In this document: positions 1 through 8,778 of the stretch, in pieces
Layout of the letters: the number at the start of each line of letters is the position of its first letter
Position numbering within the stretch: position 1 is the stretch's first letter
Origin: JALYNX01 sp963780755
GTDB lineage: Bacteria > Actinomycetota > Acidimicrobiia > Spongiisociales > ZC4RG35
Length of the DNA: 64,000 nt
NCBI GenBank assembly: GCA_963780755.1
Contig: CAWACX010000001.1
Coordinates: 1-64,000 of the forward strand
Reading direction: 5' to 3'
Position numbers and translations under genes: made by a program
The notes under the pieces: generated by a model
Seen by the model: the letters and a program-made list of their open reading frames with translations, nothing else
The model's database searches: none
Told to the model about the DNA's origin: nothing

Positions 1-223
1 GACGCGTAGACCCAGGCCACTGAGGCCGAGTTCCGGTGATTTCATGCTCATCCGCGGCGTAGTCGGGGAACCCTCGCCGTCCTGTTTTCCCCAAGGGGAC
101 AAAGCCCCCGCCTCACACCTCCAGTTTCCCTCACGCGCATTTGACATCACTCTCGAGTTCAACCGATTGGCCATAACACGTCGCGTTTTCCTATCGCGTG
201 TGACATCACTCCAGTGGTCATCG
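1..223. other. Intergenic stretch, no supported gene
   Basis: No convincing coding region is seen. The 11-mer TGACATCACTC occurs twice, at 142-152 and 201-211, 59 bases apart, downstream of the HEPN gene stop. It may be a regulatory or structural repeat but nothing further supports a role. Confidence 0.4.
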
Positions 224-646
224 TCAGACCGACTTGGAACAGACCCCCACGATGGCGCCTGCAATCTGGATAGCCTCTCTGACTTCGGCTGCACCGAAGG
301 TCCTCGACCCGTATTCGGAGCGGTTCCGATTGCGACGAAGTCGGTCTAGATGTTCCAGGGCGGTTTCACCAGTGTCGTGTGCGAGAGTCTTGGCGAATCG
401 TGCAAGCGCCTCGTGTGACCCGGGGCGGCTGGTGACCCGATGCCCGGATGTGAGCAGCACCGCGGCGACCGACTTGCGGGCGGCGTCGTAGGCAAGGACG
501 TAGGCGCCGGCTGGATCGATCGACTCCACTGCTTGCGCGGCCTGGATATGCCTTCGCGCATCCGCGATCCAATCATTGGCCATGGGCTGGTCACCCGTGA
601 CCGGCTCGATCAAGTGGTTGGCGATCAGGTCATCGAGATCGCTCAC
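224..646 (-). CDS. HEPN-domain protein, partner of MNT-type nucleotidyltransferase
   Basis: A 140-residue, mostly helical protein resembling the HEPN proteins that sit next to minimal nucleotidyltransferases. Helices around residues 27-65 (IADARRHIQAAQAV, YVLAYDAARKSVAAVLL) and the segment RNRNRSEYG near residue 105 are the recognisable parts. The catalytic HEPN RNase motif is R-x4-6-H; here the region reads RNRSEY and has no histidine, so RNase activity is uncertain. The GTG start overlaps the stop of the upstream nucleotidyltransferase gene (GTGA), indicating translational coupling. Family knowledge suggests a type VII-like toxin/antitoxin pair, with the nucleotidyltransferase modifying the HEPN partner. 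A non-toxic substrate-binding role cannot be excluded. Confidence 0.75.
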   Translation of the reverse strand: MSDLDDLIANHLIEPVTGDQPMANDWIADARRHIQAAQAVESIDPAGAYVLAYDAARKSVAAVLLTSGHRVTSRPGSHEALARFAKTLAHDTGETALEHLDRLRRNRNRSEYGSRTFGAAEVREAIQIAGAIVGVCSKSV

Positions 647-1203
647 ACCAACGCAACCTTTGGTTGGCTCTTCACCGCTCGCTCAAAGCCGCCGTCTGCA
701 CTCTCCCATTCGGCCTTCGAGCGGATGGCGACATTGATCGGGCGACCAACCTGGCTTTCGATCGACGCAACGGTCTCGTAGACACGGGCGACGGTGGGTT
801 CGCCGATAACCATCACGTCTATGTCCTGTGGGGCCGACACCGCCGGGTCAGCCCACGATCCGAAAATGAAGGCTTGGTCGATCCCGTCGAGTTCAGATAA
901 TGCCTCTCTCAGGAGCGGCTCGGGGCCCAACGCCTTGGTGAGGAGGCCTCGAAGGTCCGTGTAGAGCGGAGAGCTCTGATTGGCTTCGACCATCCGGGCC
1001 CTGCCTGACGGCCTTGAGGTGACTAGCCCGATCGCGGCGAGCCGTTCGATCTCCTTGTGAGCCCCGCCCCGCGAGGTACCGGCGCGCCGGGCCAGCTCAC
1101 TGAGAGAGACCGGCCCGTCGGCAAAGACGAATAGCTCGGCGAGCAGGCGTTCCTGTTCGGGGGAGCGAAAGATCGGAAGCCGAGATTGGGAGTTGATGTT
1201 CAC
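643..1203 (-). CDS. Winged-helix/nucleotidyltransferase fusion (MNT-like)
   Basis: A 186-residue protein with two visible parts. Residues about 15-75 form a winged helix-turn-helix (ELFVFADGPVSLSELARR, then AHKEIERLAAIGLV). Residues about 100-180 form a minimal nucleotidyltransferase with the G-S-x10-D-x-D metal-binding signature (GSWADPAVSAPQDIDVMVIG). The HTH suggests that the protein also autoregulates the operon. It is translated first, and the HEPN gene overlaps its stop. Two copies of ATGTTCAC, one of them spanning the GTG start, lie at the promoter and are candidate operators. Known MNT proteins AMPylate their HEPN partners; this is inferred here from motif and gene order only. Confidence 0.8.
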   Translation of the reverse strand: MNINSQSRLPIFRSPEQERLLAELFVFADGPVSLSELARRAGTSRGGAHKEIERLAAIGLVTSRPSGRARMVEANQSSPLYTDLRGLLTKALGPEPLLREALSELDGIDQAFIFGSWADPAVSAPQDIDVMVIGEPTVARVYETVASIESQVGRPINVAIRSKAEWESADGGFERAVKSQPKVALV

Positions 1204-1224
1204 AAGCTATAAACATATGTTCAC
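1196..1224 (-). promoter_or_regulatory. Operator-like direct repeats at the MNT-HEPN promoter
   Basis: ATGTTCAC occurs at 1196-1203 (overlapping the start codon) and at 1217-1224, 21 bases apart, about two helical turns. The second copy also overlaps the palindrome AACATATGTT (1212-1221). On the minus strand a TATGTT hexamer ends 8 bases before the GTG start, so a leaderless or nearly leaderless promoter lies between the repeats. Binding by the fused HTH is inferred. Confidence 0.5.
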
Positions 1225-1316
1225 GCTGCGTGACTGTCAAGCGTGTGGTGGTGACGATCGGCTTCGATCCCGTCCATCGATCTAGGACATCGGGGCACGG
1301 TTGGCGCCGGGTTCCG

Positions 1317-2222
1317 TTAAACCGCCGCCGGTCGTTCGGTCCCTGGCGGCGTTGGGGACGAGGGCTGGTAGGCGAGGCGACCCTTGGTGAAGATCACGAT
1401 CAGTATCGCCGGGAGGATTGGCACGGCGAGGAAGAGTAGGAACTGGATGTCCTCGCCCACCGGAAGGAAGATTTCGGTGAACCGGTTTTGGGTGGTGGCG
1501 TTGTAGGCAGCGTGAAAAAGGCCGACGATCACCAGGCTGCGCCGGGTGTGGTTGTAGAACCACGCCACTATGACCCGGCTCGCCAGTTGAGGTATGAATA
1601 GGAAACCGAGAACCACCAGGCCCTCGACCAGAGACCCGGTCTCGACGACGAATCCCGGGATGTGGGCGAATGCGAACGGCACTGAGACGATGGCGGCGGC
1701 CTTGAGCGGCTGGTGCCGCTCCTGGACTCTGTCGAACAAGAAGCCGGTCCACCCGACCTCTTCGGCGTAATTGGAGAGCACGAACGCGAACGCCAGGCTG
1801 GGCATGATCACGGTAAAGAATCTCTCCCAGTTTTCGGTCACCGCGGTCAACGGAGGCGTGCCTGCCAATCCGGCGGCGAGGAGCAGGGTGAGGACGGTCG
1901 GTCCCAGGAGTGCGAGCAGATACCAGCCGATACCGACTCGCCAGCGCAGGCACCGTTGGACTAAGTCCCGCACTCCGGCTCTTCCCTTTACCGCCGACGT
2001 GACGATGAATGCCGGAACCGCGCTGCCGACGACGTGCGCCAGTAGGTCGTACGGGGCGTTCTCGTAGGGGAGGAGGTCTCGTCGGGTCAACGCCGGGGAT
2101 AAGGCGGTCGCCGCGGTGACGACATACACCATGATCAGAAACGAGGCGACGGGATACCGCGCAATCCACATCCGAATCGGTGAGTACCAGGTGGCCCTGG
2201 GTTGAACCGTGTCGTCGGACAT
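1317..2222 (-). CDS. CPBP family intramembrane glutamic endopeptidase
   Basis: A 301-residue polytopic membrane protein with about eight hydrophobic segments. The three conserved motifs of the CPBP (CAAX protease and bacteriocin-processing) family are in order: NYAEEVGWTGF with the paired glutamates, FAFAHIPG with a histidine, and FHAAYN near the C-terminus. The family cleaves peptides within the membrane; some members process bacteriocins or prenylated proteins. Nothing nearby identifies the substrate. The ATG start is preceded by GGAG very close to the codon. It is transcribed away from the DUF5808-like gene at 2371. Confidence 0.85.
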   Translation of the reverse strand: MSDDTVQPRATWYSPIRMWIARYPVASFLIMVYVVTAATALSPALTRRDLLPYENAPYDLLAHVVGSAVPAFIVTSAVKGRAGVRDLVQRCLRWRVGIGWYLLALLGPTVLTLLLAAGLAGTPPLTAVTENWERFFTVIMPSLAFAFVLSNYAEEVGWTGFLFDRVQERHQPLKAAAIVSVPFAFAHIPGFVVETGSLVEGLVVLGFLFIPQLASRVIVAWFYNHTRRSLVIVGLFHAAYNATTQNRFTEIFLPVGEDIQFLLFLAVPILPAILIVIFTKGRLAYQPSSPTPPGTERPAAV

Positions 2223-2356
2223 ATCTCCGATCCCGCTTCGGGCGCTTGATGAAGCTACACCTCCAACTTCCTACGGCGTGGAGCTCAAGTGAACGTCCGT
2301 GTCGGCATCGCGGTGGAGAGTGTCACTAGCGAGGAGGTGTGCGCCGTGTGTCCGGG

Positions 2357-2362
2357 TAGCCT
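2357..2362 (+). promoter_or_regulatory. Candidate -10 element TAGCCT
   Basis: TAGCCT ends 8 bases before the ATG at 2371 and no Shine-Dalgarno sequence is present, which suggests a leaderless or one-base-leader transcript. The paralogous gene at 38289 has TACCCT in exactly the same position. Confidence 0.45.
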
Positions 2363-2370
2363 CCCGGGCG

Positions 2371-2703
2371 ATGGACGACCATCGGCGGACGCCCAGTCTC
2401 ACGGACATTTGGAAGCTCGCCCTCGCGATCATCGGAGTCATCGCCATCATCCAAGAGCTCCGTAAGCCCCACGACGAGAGGACATGGCACGGAGAAGTCG
2501 CCAACTTCGTGCCATATGACTTCCGTGTGCCGACGATTGGGCGAATGCGAGGCACCTACTGGAATCCGGACGGTCCAGTCCTCTCGGGCAAGGTGTTCGG
2601 TGTCGGCTGGGCGCCCAATTTCGGGGCACTGACCAGAATGGCCGGCAGCTGGCGAGGCGAAGAAGATCCGAACCGCCAACCATCCGATGCACAAGGGATC
2701 TGA
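2371..2703 (+). CDS. DUF5808-like protein, paralogue of the 38289 gene
   Basis: A 110-residue protein. An N-terminal hydrophobic stretch of about 17 residues (IWKLALAIIGVIAIIQELRK) is followed by TWHGEVANFVPYDFR and the signature GTYWNPDGPVLSGKVFGVGW, which resembles DUF5808 (YYNP...fGiGWtlNF). The ATG at 2371 was chosen because the paralogue at 38289-38609 aligns from the same methionine (MDxxxxxxxxDIWxLALAI) and both have a -10-like hexamer 8 bases upstream. Protein and DNA similarity to that copy is high in the second half. Function unknown; a membrane-anchored small protein is the most that can be said. Confidence 0.7.
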   Translation: MDDHRRTPSLTDIWKLALAIIGVIAIIQELRKPHDERTWHGEVANFVPYDFRVPTIGRMRGTYWNPDGPVLSGKVFGVGWAPNFGALTRMAGSWRGEEDPNRQPSDAQGI

Positions 2704-2784
2704 ATCGGGCCTTAACGAACAAGCGTCCTCGTCCGGGCGGGTAGCTTCGGCCCCGACCAGGAGGCTGCGATCGAACCGACCAAA

Positions 2785-4617
2785 TTGACGCCCTTCCCCA
2801 AGGGCTCGGGTCCCAAGGTAGCGGTACTCGGTGGTGGGGTCGCCGGGATGAGTGCCGCCCACGAGCTGATCGAACGCGGTTTCCGGGTGGCGGTCTTCGA
2901 GAAGCAGACCGAGCTCTGTGGCGGCAAGGCTCGGAGCATCCCCGTCCCTGTTGGTGGATCCAGCTTGTCGTGTCCCGATGTGAAGGGCGAGGCCGGCTAC
3001 CTGCCGGGGGAGCACGGCTTTCGGTTCTTCCCCCGCTTCTACAAGCACGTAACCGACACCATGAAGCGGATCCCGGTGGGCGACGGCCACGTGACCGACA
3101 ACTTGGTCGACACGACGAGGGTCCAGATATCGCTGTACGGGAAGGACTCGATCGAGCTGCCCTCCCGGTTTCCCCAAAGCGAAGCCGACCTGGTCAAGAT
3201 CATCCAGGACCTTCTCTCCGACCTGCCCGCCGAAATGGGTCTCGAGGAGGGGGAGGTCGACTTCTTCGTGGACAAGCTCTGGCAGGTCTATTCCAGCTGC
3301 GATGCCCGGCGGGAGGAGATTTACGAGACGATGGGCTGGTGGGAGTTCGTCGACGCCTCGAACAAGTCGAAGGGCTACCAGAAGTTCCTCGCCGAGGGTC
3401 TGACCCGCTCACTGGTGGCGGCGAATGCCCAACTCGCCAATGCCCACGTCGAAGGTGACATCGGCCTCGCCCTGATCCTCGACATGATCACCCCGGGACC
3501 GAGCACCGACCGGGTGCTTAACGGGCCGACCAATGAGGCCTGGCTCCACCCCTGGCTGGCGTACCTGCAGAAGTCCGGGGTCGAATACCAATTCGACCGA
3601 CACATCGACCGCATCGTGTGCACCCCTCACAAGGGACGCCCCGGCGGGGTCATCGAGGCGGTCCACATGTCGGATTCGGCGGGGAACACCTACCTGCTCG
3701 ACGACGCCGACTACTACATCGCCGCTCTCCCCGCGGAGAAGATGGCGATGCTGCTCGACGACGGCATCCTCGACGCCGACAGCTCCCTGGAGGGGATCAA
3801 GACCATCGGCAAGTCCTATGTGGAGTGGATGAACGGCATCCAGTTCTTCCTCAAAGAAGATGTCCCGCTCTCCCATGGCCACACCATCTACCTCGACTCC
3901 CCATGGGCGCTTACCTCGATCTCCCAGCCGCAGTTCTGGGCCGATTACGACATGTCAAAGTTCGGTGACGGCAGCGTCAAGGGGGTGATCTCGGTCGACA
4001 TCTCCAACTGGCATCAGCCGGGTACCACCGTGACCAAAGAGGCGAAGTACTGCACCGCAGACGAGATCAAGACCGAGGTCTGGGAGGAGCTGAAGAGATC
4101 CCACGCCCACGACGAGCAACCCGTCACCGACGAGATGTTGTATTGCTGGTTCCTCGATCCCGACATCACCCGGGAGCAGTTCGTGGCCACCCTCAAGCCG
4201 GGGATGAGGCACGACGCCGACGTCCCGATGAGCGAGAACGCCGAGCCGCTGTTCGTCGCTTATCTCAACACCTGGCGGCTCCGACCTCAGGCTTTCACCA
4301 CCATCCCCAACTTCTTCCTCGCCGCCGACTACGTGCGGACCTTCACCTCTGTGGCCACCATGGAGGCGGCCAACGAGGCGGCGAGGAGGGCGGTGAACGG
4401 GATCATCCAACATTCGGGGCACCGGGCATTGTTGTGCCGGCTTTGGAACGTGACCGAGCCCGACTTCGCCTTCGTGTTCCGGCTCGAGGATCAATACCGC
4501 TATCAGCGGGGCCTGCCCTGGAAGGGGCCCTCGCCTCTGGCCCGCCAGCTCACCAAGTTCGTGGCCCGTGGTGGCCGTCTCACCACGGTCGCCCGACGGG
4601 CGCTGACCCGCTCTTAA
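2785..4617 (+). CDS. FAD-dependent amine oxidase/desaturase-like oxidoreductase
   Basis: A 610-residue flavoprotein. The N-terminus holds the Rossmann dinucleotide motif (VAVLGGGVAGMSAAHELIERG, residues about 12-32) followed by the acidic ribose-binding strand end VAVFEKQTELCGGKARS, the arrangement of phytoene desaturase, hydroxysqualene dehydroxylase and amine oxidase-like enzymes. The C-terminal FAD contact region is FFLAADYVRTFTSVATMEAANEAARRAVNGI. The substrate is not evident. A TTG start is used; AGGAGG lies about 20 bases upstream, which is rather far, and no ATG precedes the Rossmann fold. The stop is TAA at 4615-4617, interlocked with the stop of the convergent cyclase gene in the palindrome TTAA. 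Confidence 0.8.
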   Translation: MTPFPKGSGPKVAVLGGGVAGMSAAHELIERGFRVAVFEKQTELCGGKARSIPVPVGGSSLSCPDVKGEAGYLPGEHGFRFFPRFYKHVTDTMKRIPVGDGHVTDNLVDTTRVQISLYGKDSIELPSRFPQSEADLVKIIQDLLSDLPAEMGLEEGEVDFFVDKLWQVYSSCDARREEIYETMGWWEFVDASNKSKGYQKFLAEGLTRSLVAANAQLANAHVEGDIGLALILDMITPGPSTDRVLNGPTNEAWLHPWLAYLQKSGVEYQFDRHIDRIVCTPHKGRPGGVIEAVHMSDSAGNTYLLDDADYYIAALPAEKMAMLLDDGILDADSSLEGIKTIGKSYVEWMNGIQFFLKEDVPLSHGHTIYLDSPWALTSISQPQFWADYDMSKFGDGSVKGVISVDISNWHQPGTTVTKEAKYCTADEIKTEVWEELKRSHAHDEQPVTDEMLYCWFLDPDITREQFVATLKPGMRHDADVPMSENAEPLFVAYLNTWRLRPQAFTTIPNFFLAADYVRTFTSVATMEAANEAARRAVNGIIQHSGHRALLCRLWNVTEPDFAFVFRLEDQYRYQRGLPWKGPSPLARQLTKFVARGGRLTTVARRALTRS

Positions 4618-7600
4618 CCGCCGCGAAGGGCCTGACTGGTCAGGTCCACGAAGTGTTTGGCACCCATGGACTCGAAGAGACCCCGGGCGTGCTCGAGCAT
4701 GGCCTGGTCCTTGTCCAGCCGACCCAGGTTCATGGAGCTCAGGGCCTCCTCGAAGGGCATCCTCAGCTCCCGGGAGGCTTCGAGCGCCTTGATCCACTCC
4801 GATCTGGCGCCGGACTCGTCACCGGTCTGCTCCTTGAGACGACCGGAGTAGCGGAGGGCGGCGGGACGCCCGATCGGGAACACTTTGCTGTATCCGATCA
4901 ACTTCTTCACCCCGCGTTCGGCCGCGGACTTGTTCGTCGAGGAGCTTCGTGCCCGCCCGCCGGCCCACACCCCGAAGCTGGCCTCCGCCGCACCGGTGAA
5001 CCCGTCGAGGGCGAAGACGACGCCGGGACGCTCGGTGTAGAGCGACTCGCCGGCCGACGCCGCAGCCGCCCGGGCCCGGTCGTTGTCGTCGAGCCGCCAG
5101 TAGGTCTCGGCCATCAGCCCGTACAGCCAGCCGACGTTGGCCCCGCCGATCCCGGCGTGGAGCAGTCGCTCGCCATTGCGGAACCTGCTGATCGCCTCCT
5201 GGAGATCGCCGTGGCGGAGCAGGGACGTCCCCTGATAGAGCCAGCCCCACATCTCGGCCTGAGCGTCGTCGCGCCAGGCCCCCAAATCGCGTAATTCCTC
5301 GCCGAGGGAGTAGACCTCGTCGAAGCGGCCCTGGGCGGTCATCATCTGACCGGTGGTGCCCAGGTTCTCGGCGAGCTGGCGGAAATCGCTGAGACGTTTG
5401 TAGAGGTCGTATGAATCCCGGAGCTCGGGCTCGACCCCATCCCAATCCCCGACACCGACCCCGTAGACGCTGGTTGCCAGCCGGACCCAGGCGTGCTCCG
5501 GCATCTGATCGACCTCGTCCGCGACCTCCTTGCTCCGCCGTTGGTAGGTGCGGGCGAGCCCGTGGAGGGGGACGATGCCGGCGACGATGCTCATGTTGGC
5601 GTAGATCCGGGCCAGCACCGGGGAGGTCCCGGCCTTCTCGGCCAGGTTGAGCCCCGAGATGGCCGCGGTGAGCAGGGATCCGGGATCGTTGGCGTAGTAG
5701 TAGATCTTCATCAGCCGCTCGTACGCCGTGGCCGCCTCGACCAGGTCGTCTCTCCTCTCGGGGTCCTTCTCTCGACCCTGGAACCGGGTGAGCCGGTGCC
5801 CGGTCTGAAACGCCGCCGCGGTGAGGAGACGGGCGCCCACTCCGACTTTGCCCCGACCCATGGGATAGCCGTGGAGCTGGAGGGCCCGTTCGAAGTGGAG
5901 GGCGCTCTGGTCGACCCGTCCCATGCCGAGATGGGCCTCAGCCAGATCCTGCTCCCAGCGGGCTTGCACCCGGTCGGGGACCGGTGTGCCGGGATGGACT
6001 CCGGCCAGGTCGCCCAGCTTGTTCTCCCCGGAGGCGATGAGCAAGGCGTCAGAGAGAAAGCCGATCGCCTCGCGGTGAGCGAAGCTGCGCAGCGACCGGC
6101 GACCGGCCCTGCCCAGGTAGTCGAGGGCGCGGTCGACCTCTTCGCCGTCGGAGCCCGGGGAGAGGCTGTTACGGCTGTGGTAGGCGAGAGCGGCGAGGAC
6201 CTGGTCGGGATCGTCGGCGTATCTGGTCTCCATCCACCGGGCCACGGCCCCGTGAAGCTGATGGCGTTGTGAGTAGAGGAGTAGCCCGTAGGCGATGTCC
6301 CGGGTGATGGCGTGACGGAATCGGTAGCGGCCCTCTTCGCCGACAACAAGCTGGATCAGGTCGAGAGGGACCAGGCCCTGCAGGATCTGGTCGACCTGCT
6401 CAGGGGTGACCGGCCCGGGATAGATGTCAGCCAGGGTCTCCACGGCGAACTCCCGCCCGATGACGCTGGCCACCTTCAACGTGGACTGCTCCGGCACGGC
6501 GAGCCGATCGAAGCGCCCCGTAATCACCTCCTGGACGCTCTGGGGAAAGTCGATCTCGCTCAGGTCGTGCACCTCGGGGGCGAGCCGGCTCTCCCCGTTC
6601 TCGATGATCAGCAGCCCGGCGTCACGAAGGGCGAAGCCGATCTCCTCGCTGAAGTAGGGGTGACCTCCGGCCTGTTCCACGATCAACTCGGTCACCGGGC
6701 CGGGAAGGCTCTTCACTCCGAGGGAGTACTCGACCAGCTCCAGGGCCTCGGTGGGCTCGAGCTCGACGAGTAGGACATGGTTCGTGTCCTCTTCGTCGAG
6801 GAGGCGCAGGTACTCCTCCGGGGGCGGGTTGCCGCCCGTTTCGCTGAACGGCCTGGTCCCGATCACGACCATCAGCGAGGTGATCTCCCGGCCCGCGCGC
6901 TCCGCCATCGCCCACGACGAGGAGTCCATCCAGTGACCGTCGTCGAGTACGAGGACCAGAGGTGCCGACCGGGGAGCGTCACGGACGATCGCGGTGAGCA
7001 GCTGCTGGGTGTTCTCCATCCGCAGCCCGGGTTCCATCCCCGCGGTGAGGTAGGTGTCTTCGACTGGTGAAGCAATGATCGACTCGAGCAGGCCGATTCG
7101 GTCCGCCCGCCACGGGTCGGCCGCCACGAACTGGAGGAGACGCTCCTCGGCCTCCACGTCGTCACCTCCGAACAGCTGACGGATGACCGACCTCCACGCG
7201 AAGAAGGCGGTGGCGTGCTCGATCTCTTCGCCGGTGGTGGTGATCACCGCGGTCCCCATCAGCCTTGCCTGTTCGACGAAGTCGGCGAGAAGCCGCGACT
7301 TACCGATCCCCGCCGCCCCCTCGATGATGAAGGTGTCGCCCTGTCCGCCCTGGAGGCGCGCCAGGCCCTCGGCGAGCAATGCCCGCTCCGAGTCGCGCCC
7401 GATCAGCCGTCCCGAGGCCCGCTCGCTGCGCGACACCGAGGGGCGAATCGCCGAAGGCTGGGTGGAGTAGACGCTCACCGGGTGTTCGATCCCTTTGAGC
7501 TCAATCTGCCCCATGTCGGTGAACTCGGTTTGGTGACCCTTCTGCCGGGCGATGTGCTCGGTGACGTAGATCGAGCCCGGGGGGGACTGCTGCATCAGCC

Positions 7601-8732
7601 GTGCCGCGAGATTGACGCTGGGGCCAATCACTCCGAAGGTCATCCGGTGGCTGCCCCCGTAGGCCCCGACGTACACCGCGCCGCTGGCGATCCCGACCCG
7701 GATCCTCGATCCGGCATCAGCCACTCCGACGAGCTCCTGGGCGGCGACCACCGCACGTCGCGATTCGTCCTGGTGGGACATCGAGGCGCCGAAGACGGCA
7801 TAGATGTGCGGTCCCTTCTCGTCGATCAAGGCTTGAAGCACCATGCCCTCGTATGAGGCGACCACCTCCTGTGCCCGCGAAACGAAGGCATCGAAAGACT
7901 CAGACGCCTCGCCGCTTTCGGAGTGCTCGTGGCTGAACCCGACGAACATGGTGACCACATCACGCAACTGGCCCATGAGCCCACCCAGGCCCTGCTGGAG
8001 ATGGTCTCTGACGAAGGGGAGCAGCCACTCTCCCGCCGTGACGTGATCGGCGAACTCAGTATCGAGACCGGGTTCGGGTCGGGACGTCTCGGTCATCTCA
8101 TCGACGAGATGCCGGACCCTTCCGTTTTCCGTGATCGTCCTCAATCGCGCCCTGCCGGCGAGGGCGGAAGCCACTTCAGGGCTGACCGCGACCTCCCCAG
8201 CCCGGAGCCGGCTCGATTCGGCCACCAGCGAGACGATGACCTCGCCGGTGAGGACGTCCATGTAGCCGTGCCTGGCCCGACCCACCCGCATCCGATAGGC
8301 GGTCCCCGAGGCGACCGCCGCCTTGATGTCGAGGGACTCTGCCGGTCCCACCTCGGTCTGGCGGAACTGTTTGAGGATGGAGACCAGCTCCACACCGACC
8401 GCGCTGGCTCGGGTGCCGTCGTCATCGGCGAACCAGCACATGACGGAGTCCCCACCGAACGAAATGATGCTGCCGTTCTGGCGGTCGATGGCGCCGGTGA
8501 TCGACCCGAACACCCGATTGAGCACGGTTGTGAGCTCCTCGGCCCCTCGCCGCGGGCCCAGGGTGCGGCCTAACTCCTCGGTCATCCTGGTGAAGCCGGA
8601 AATGTCGGCGAAGAGCACGGCCCCCTGCGACAAAGCCTTGACCTGGCCCAGCCCGGCCAGCTCGCGCCTGCGGTCCATTGGGAGGTAGGCCCCAAACGAC
8701 GGCACCGCATCGCTGTATTCGGTGGATAGCAA
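4614..8732 (-). CDS. Twin-cyclase AAA/TPR protein, soluble adenylyl cyclase-like
   Basis: A 1372-residue signalling protein. Class III cyclase domain 1 (about 37-200) carries the metal aspartates D43 (FADISGF) and D95 (FGGDSVMCWF) but lacks the N-x3-R transition-state pair. Cyclase domain 2 (about 250-420) lacks the metal aspartates (TMFVGFSH) but has VIGPSVNLAARL, so the two halves could form one active site. A P-loop ATPase follows (GAAGIGKSRLL), then long TPR-like helices to the C-terminus. The same order is found in soluble adenylyl cyclases. The TTG start at 8732 has GAGAGG eight bases upstream; the reading frame stays open further upstream but would run into the divergent LtrA gene. The product nucleotide is not deduced. 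Confidence 0.8.
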   Translation of the reverse strand: MLSTEYSDAVPSFGAYLPMDRRRELAGLGQVKALSQGAVLFADISGFTRMTEELGRTLGPRRGAEELTTVLNRVFGSITGAIDRQNGSIISFGGDSVMCWFADDDGTRASAVGVELVSILKQFRQTEVGPAESLDIKAAVASGTAYRMRVGRARHGYMDVLTGEVIVSLVAESSRLRAGEVAVSPEVASALAGRARLRTITENGRVRHLVDEMTETSRPEPGLDTEFADHVTAGEWLLPFVRDHLQQGLGGLMGQLRDVVTMFVGFSHEHSESGEASESFDAFVSRAQEVVASYEGMVLQALIDEKGPHIYAVFGASMSHQDESRRAVVAAQELVGVADAGSRIRVGIASGAVYVGAYGGSHRMTFGVIGPSVNLAARLMQQSPPGSIYVTEHIARQKGHQTEFTDMGQIELKGIEHPVSVYSTQPSAIRPSVSRSERASGRLIGRDSERALLAEGLARLQGGQGDTFIIEGAAGIGKSRLLADFVEQARLMGTAVITTTGEEIEHATAFFAWRSVIRQLFGGDDVEAEERLLQFVAADPWRADRIGLLESIIASPVEDTYLTAGMEPGLRMENTQQLLTAIVRDAPRSAPLVLVLDDGHWMDSSSWAMAERAGREITSLMVVIGTRPFSETGGNPPPEEYLRLLDEEDTNHVLLVELEPTEALELVEYSLGVKSLPGPVTELIVEQAGGHPYFSEEIGFALRDAGLLIIENGESRLAPEVHDLSEIDFPQSVQEVITGRFDRLAVPEQSTLKVASVIGREFAVETLADIYPGPVTPEQVDQILQGLVPLDLIQLVVGEEGRYRFRHAITRDIAYGLLLYSQRHQLHGAVARWMETRYADDPDQVLAALAYHSRNSLSPGSDGEEVDRALDYLGRAGRRSLRSFAHREAIGFLSDALLIASGENKLGDLAGVHPGTPVPDRVQARWEQDLAEAHLGMGRVDQSALHFERALQLHGYPMGRGKVGVGARLLTAAAFQTGHRLTRFQGREKDPERRDDLVEAATAYERLMKIYYYANDPGSLLTAAISGLNLAEKAGTSPVLARIYANMSIVAGIVPLHGLARTYQRRSKEVADEVDQMPEHAWVRLATSVYGVGVGDWDGVEPELRDSYDLYKRLSDFRQLAENLGTTGQMMTAQGRFDEVYSLGEELRDLGAWRDDAQAEMWGWLYQGTSLLRHGDLQEAISRFRNGERLLHAGIGGANVGWLYGLMAETYWRLDDNDRARAAAASAGESLYTERPGVVFALDGFTGAAEASFGVWAGGRARSSSTNKSAAERGVKKLIGYSKVFPIGRPAALRYSGRLKEQTGDESGARSEWIKALEASRELRMPFEEALSSMNLGRLDKDQAMLEHARGLFESMGAKHFVDLTSQALRGG

Positions 8733-8778
8733 CCCAGGAACCTCTCTCGTTGCGGCCGATTGTACGTATCGGTCGTGA
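8733..8778. promoter_or_regulatory. Divergent promoter region between cyclase and LtrA genes
   Basis: On the minus strand TACAAT lies upstream of the GAGAGG ribosome-binding site of the cyclase gene and is a reasonable -10 element. The short gap means that the LtrA gene promoter overlaps the same region. Confidence 0.35.
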
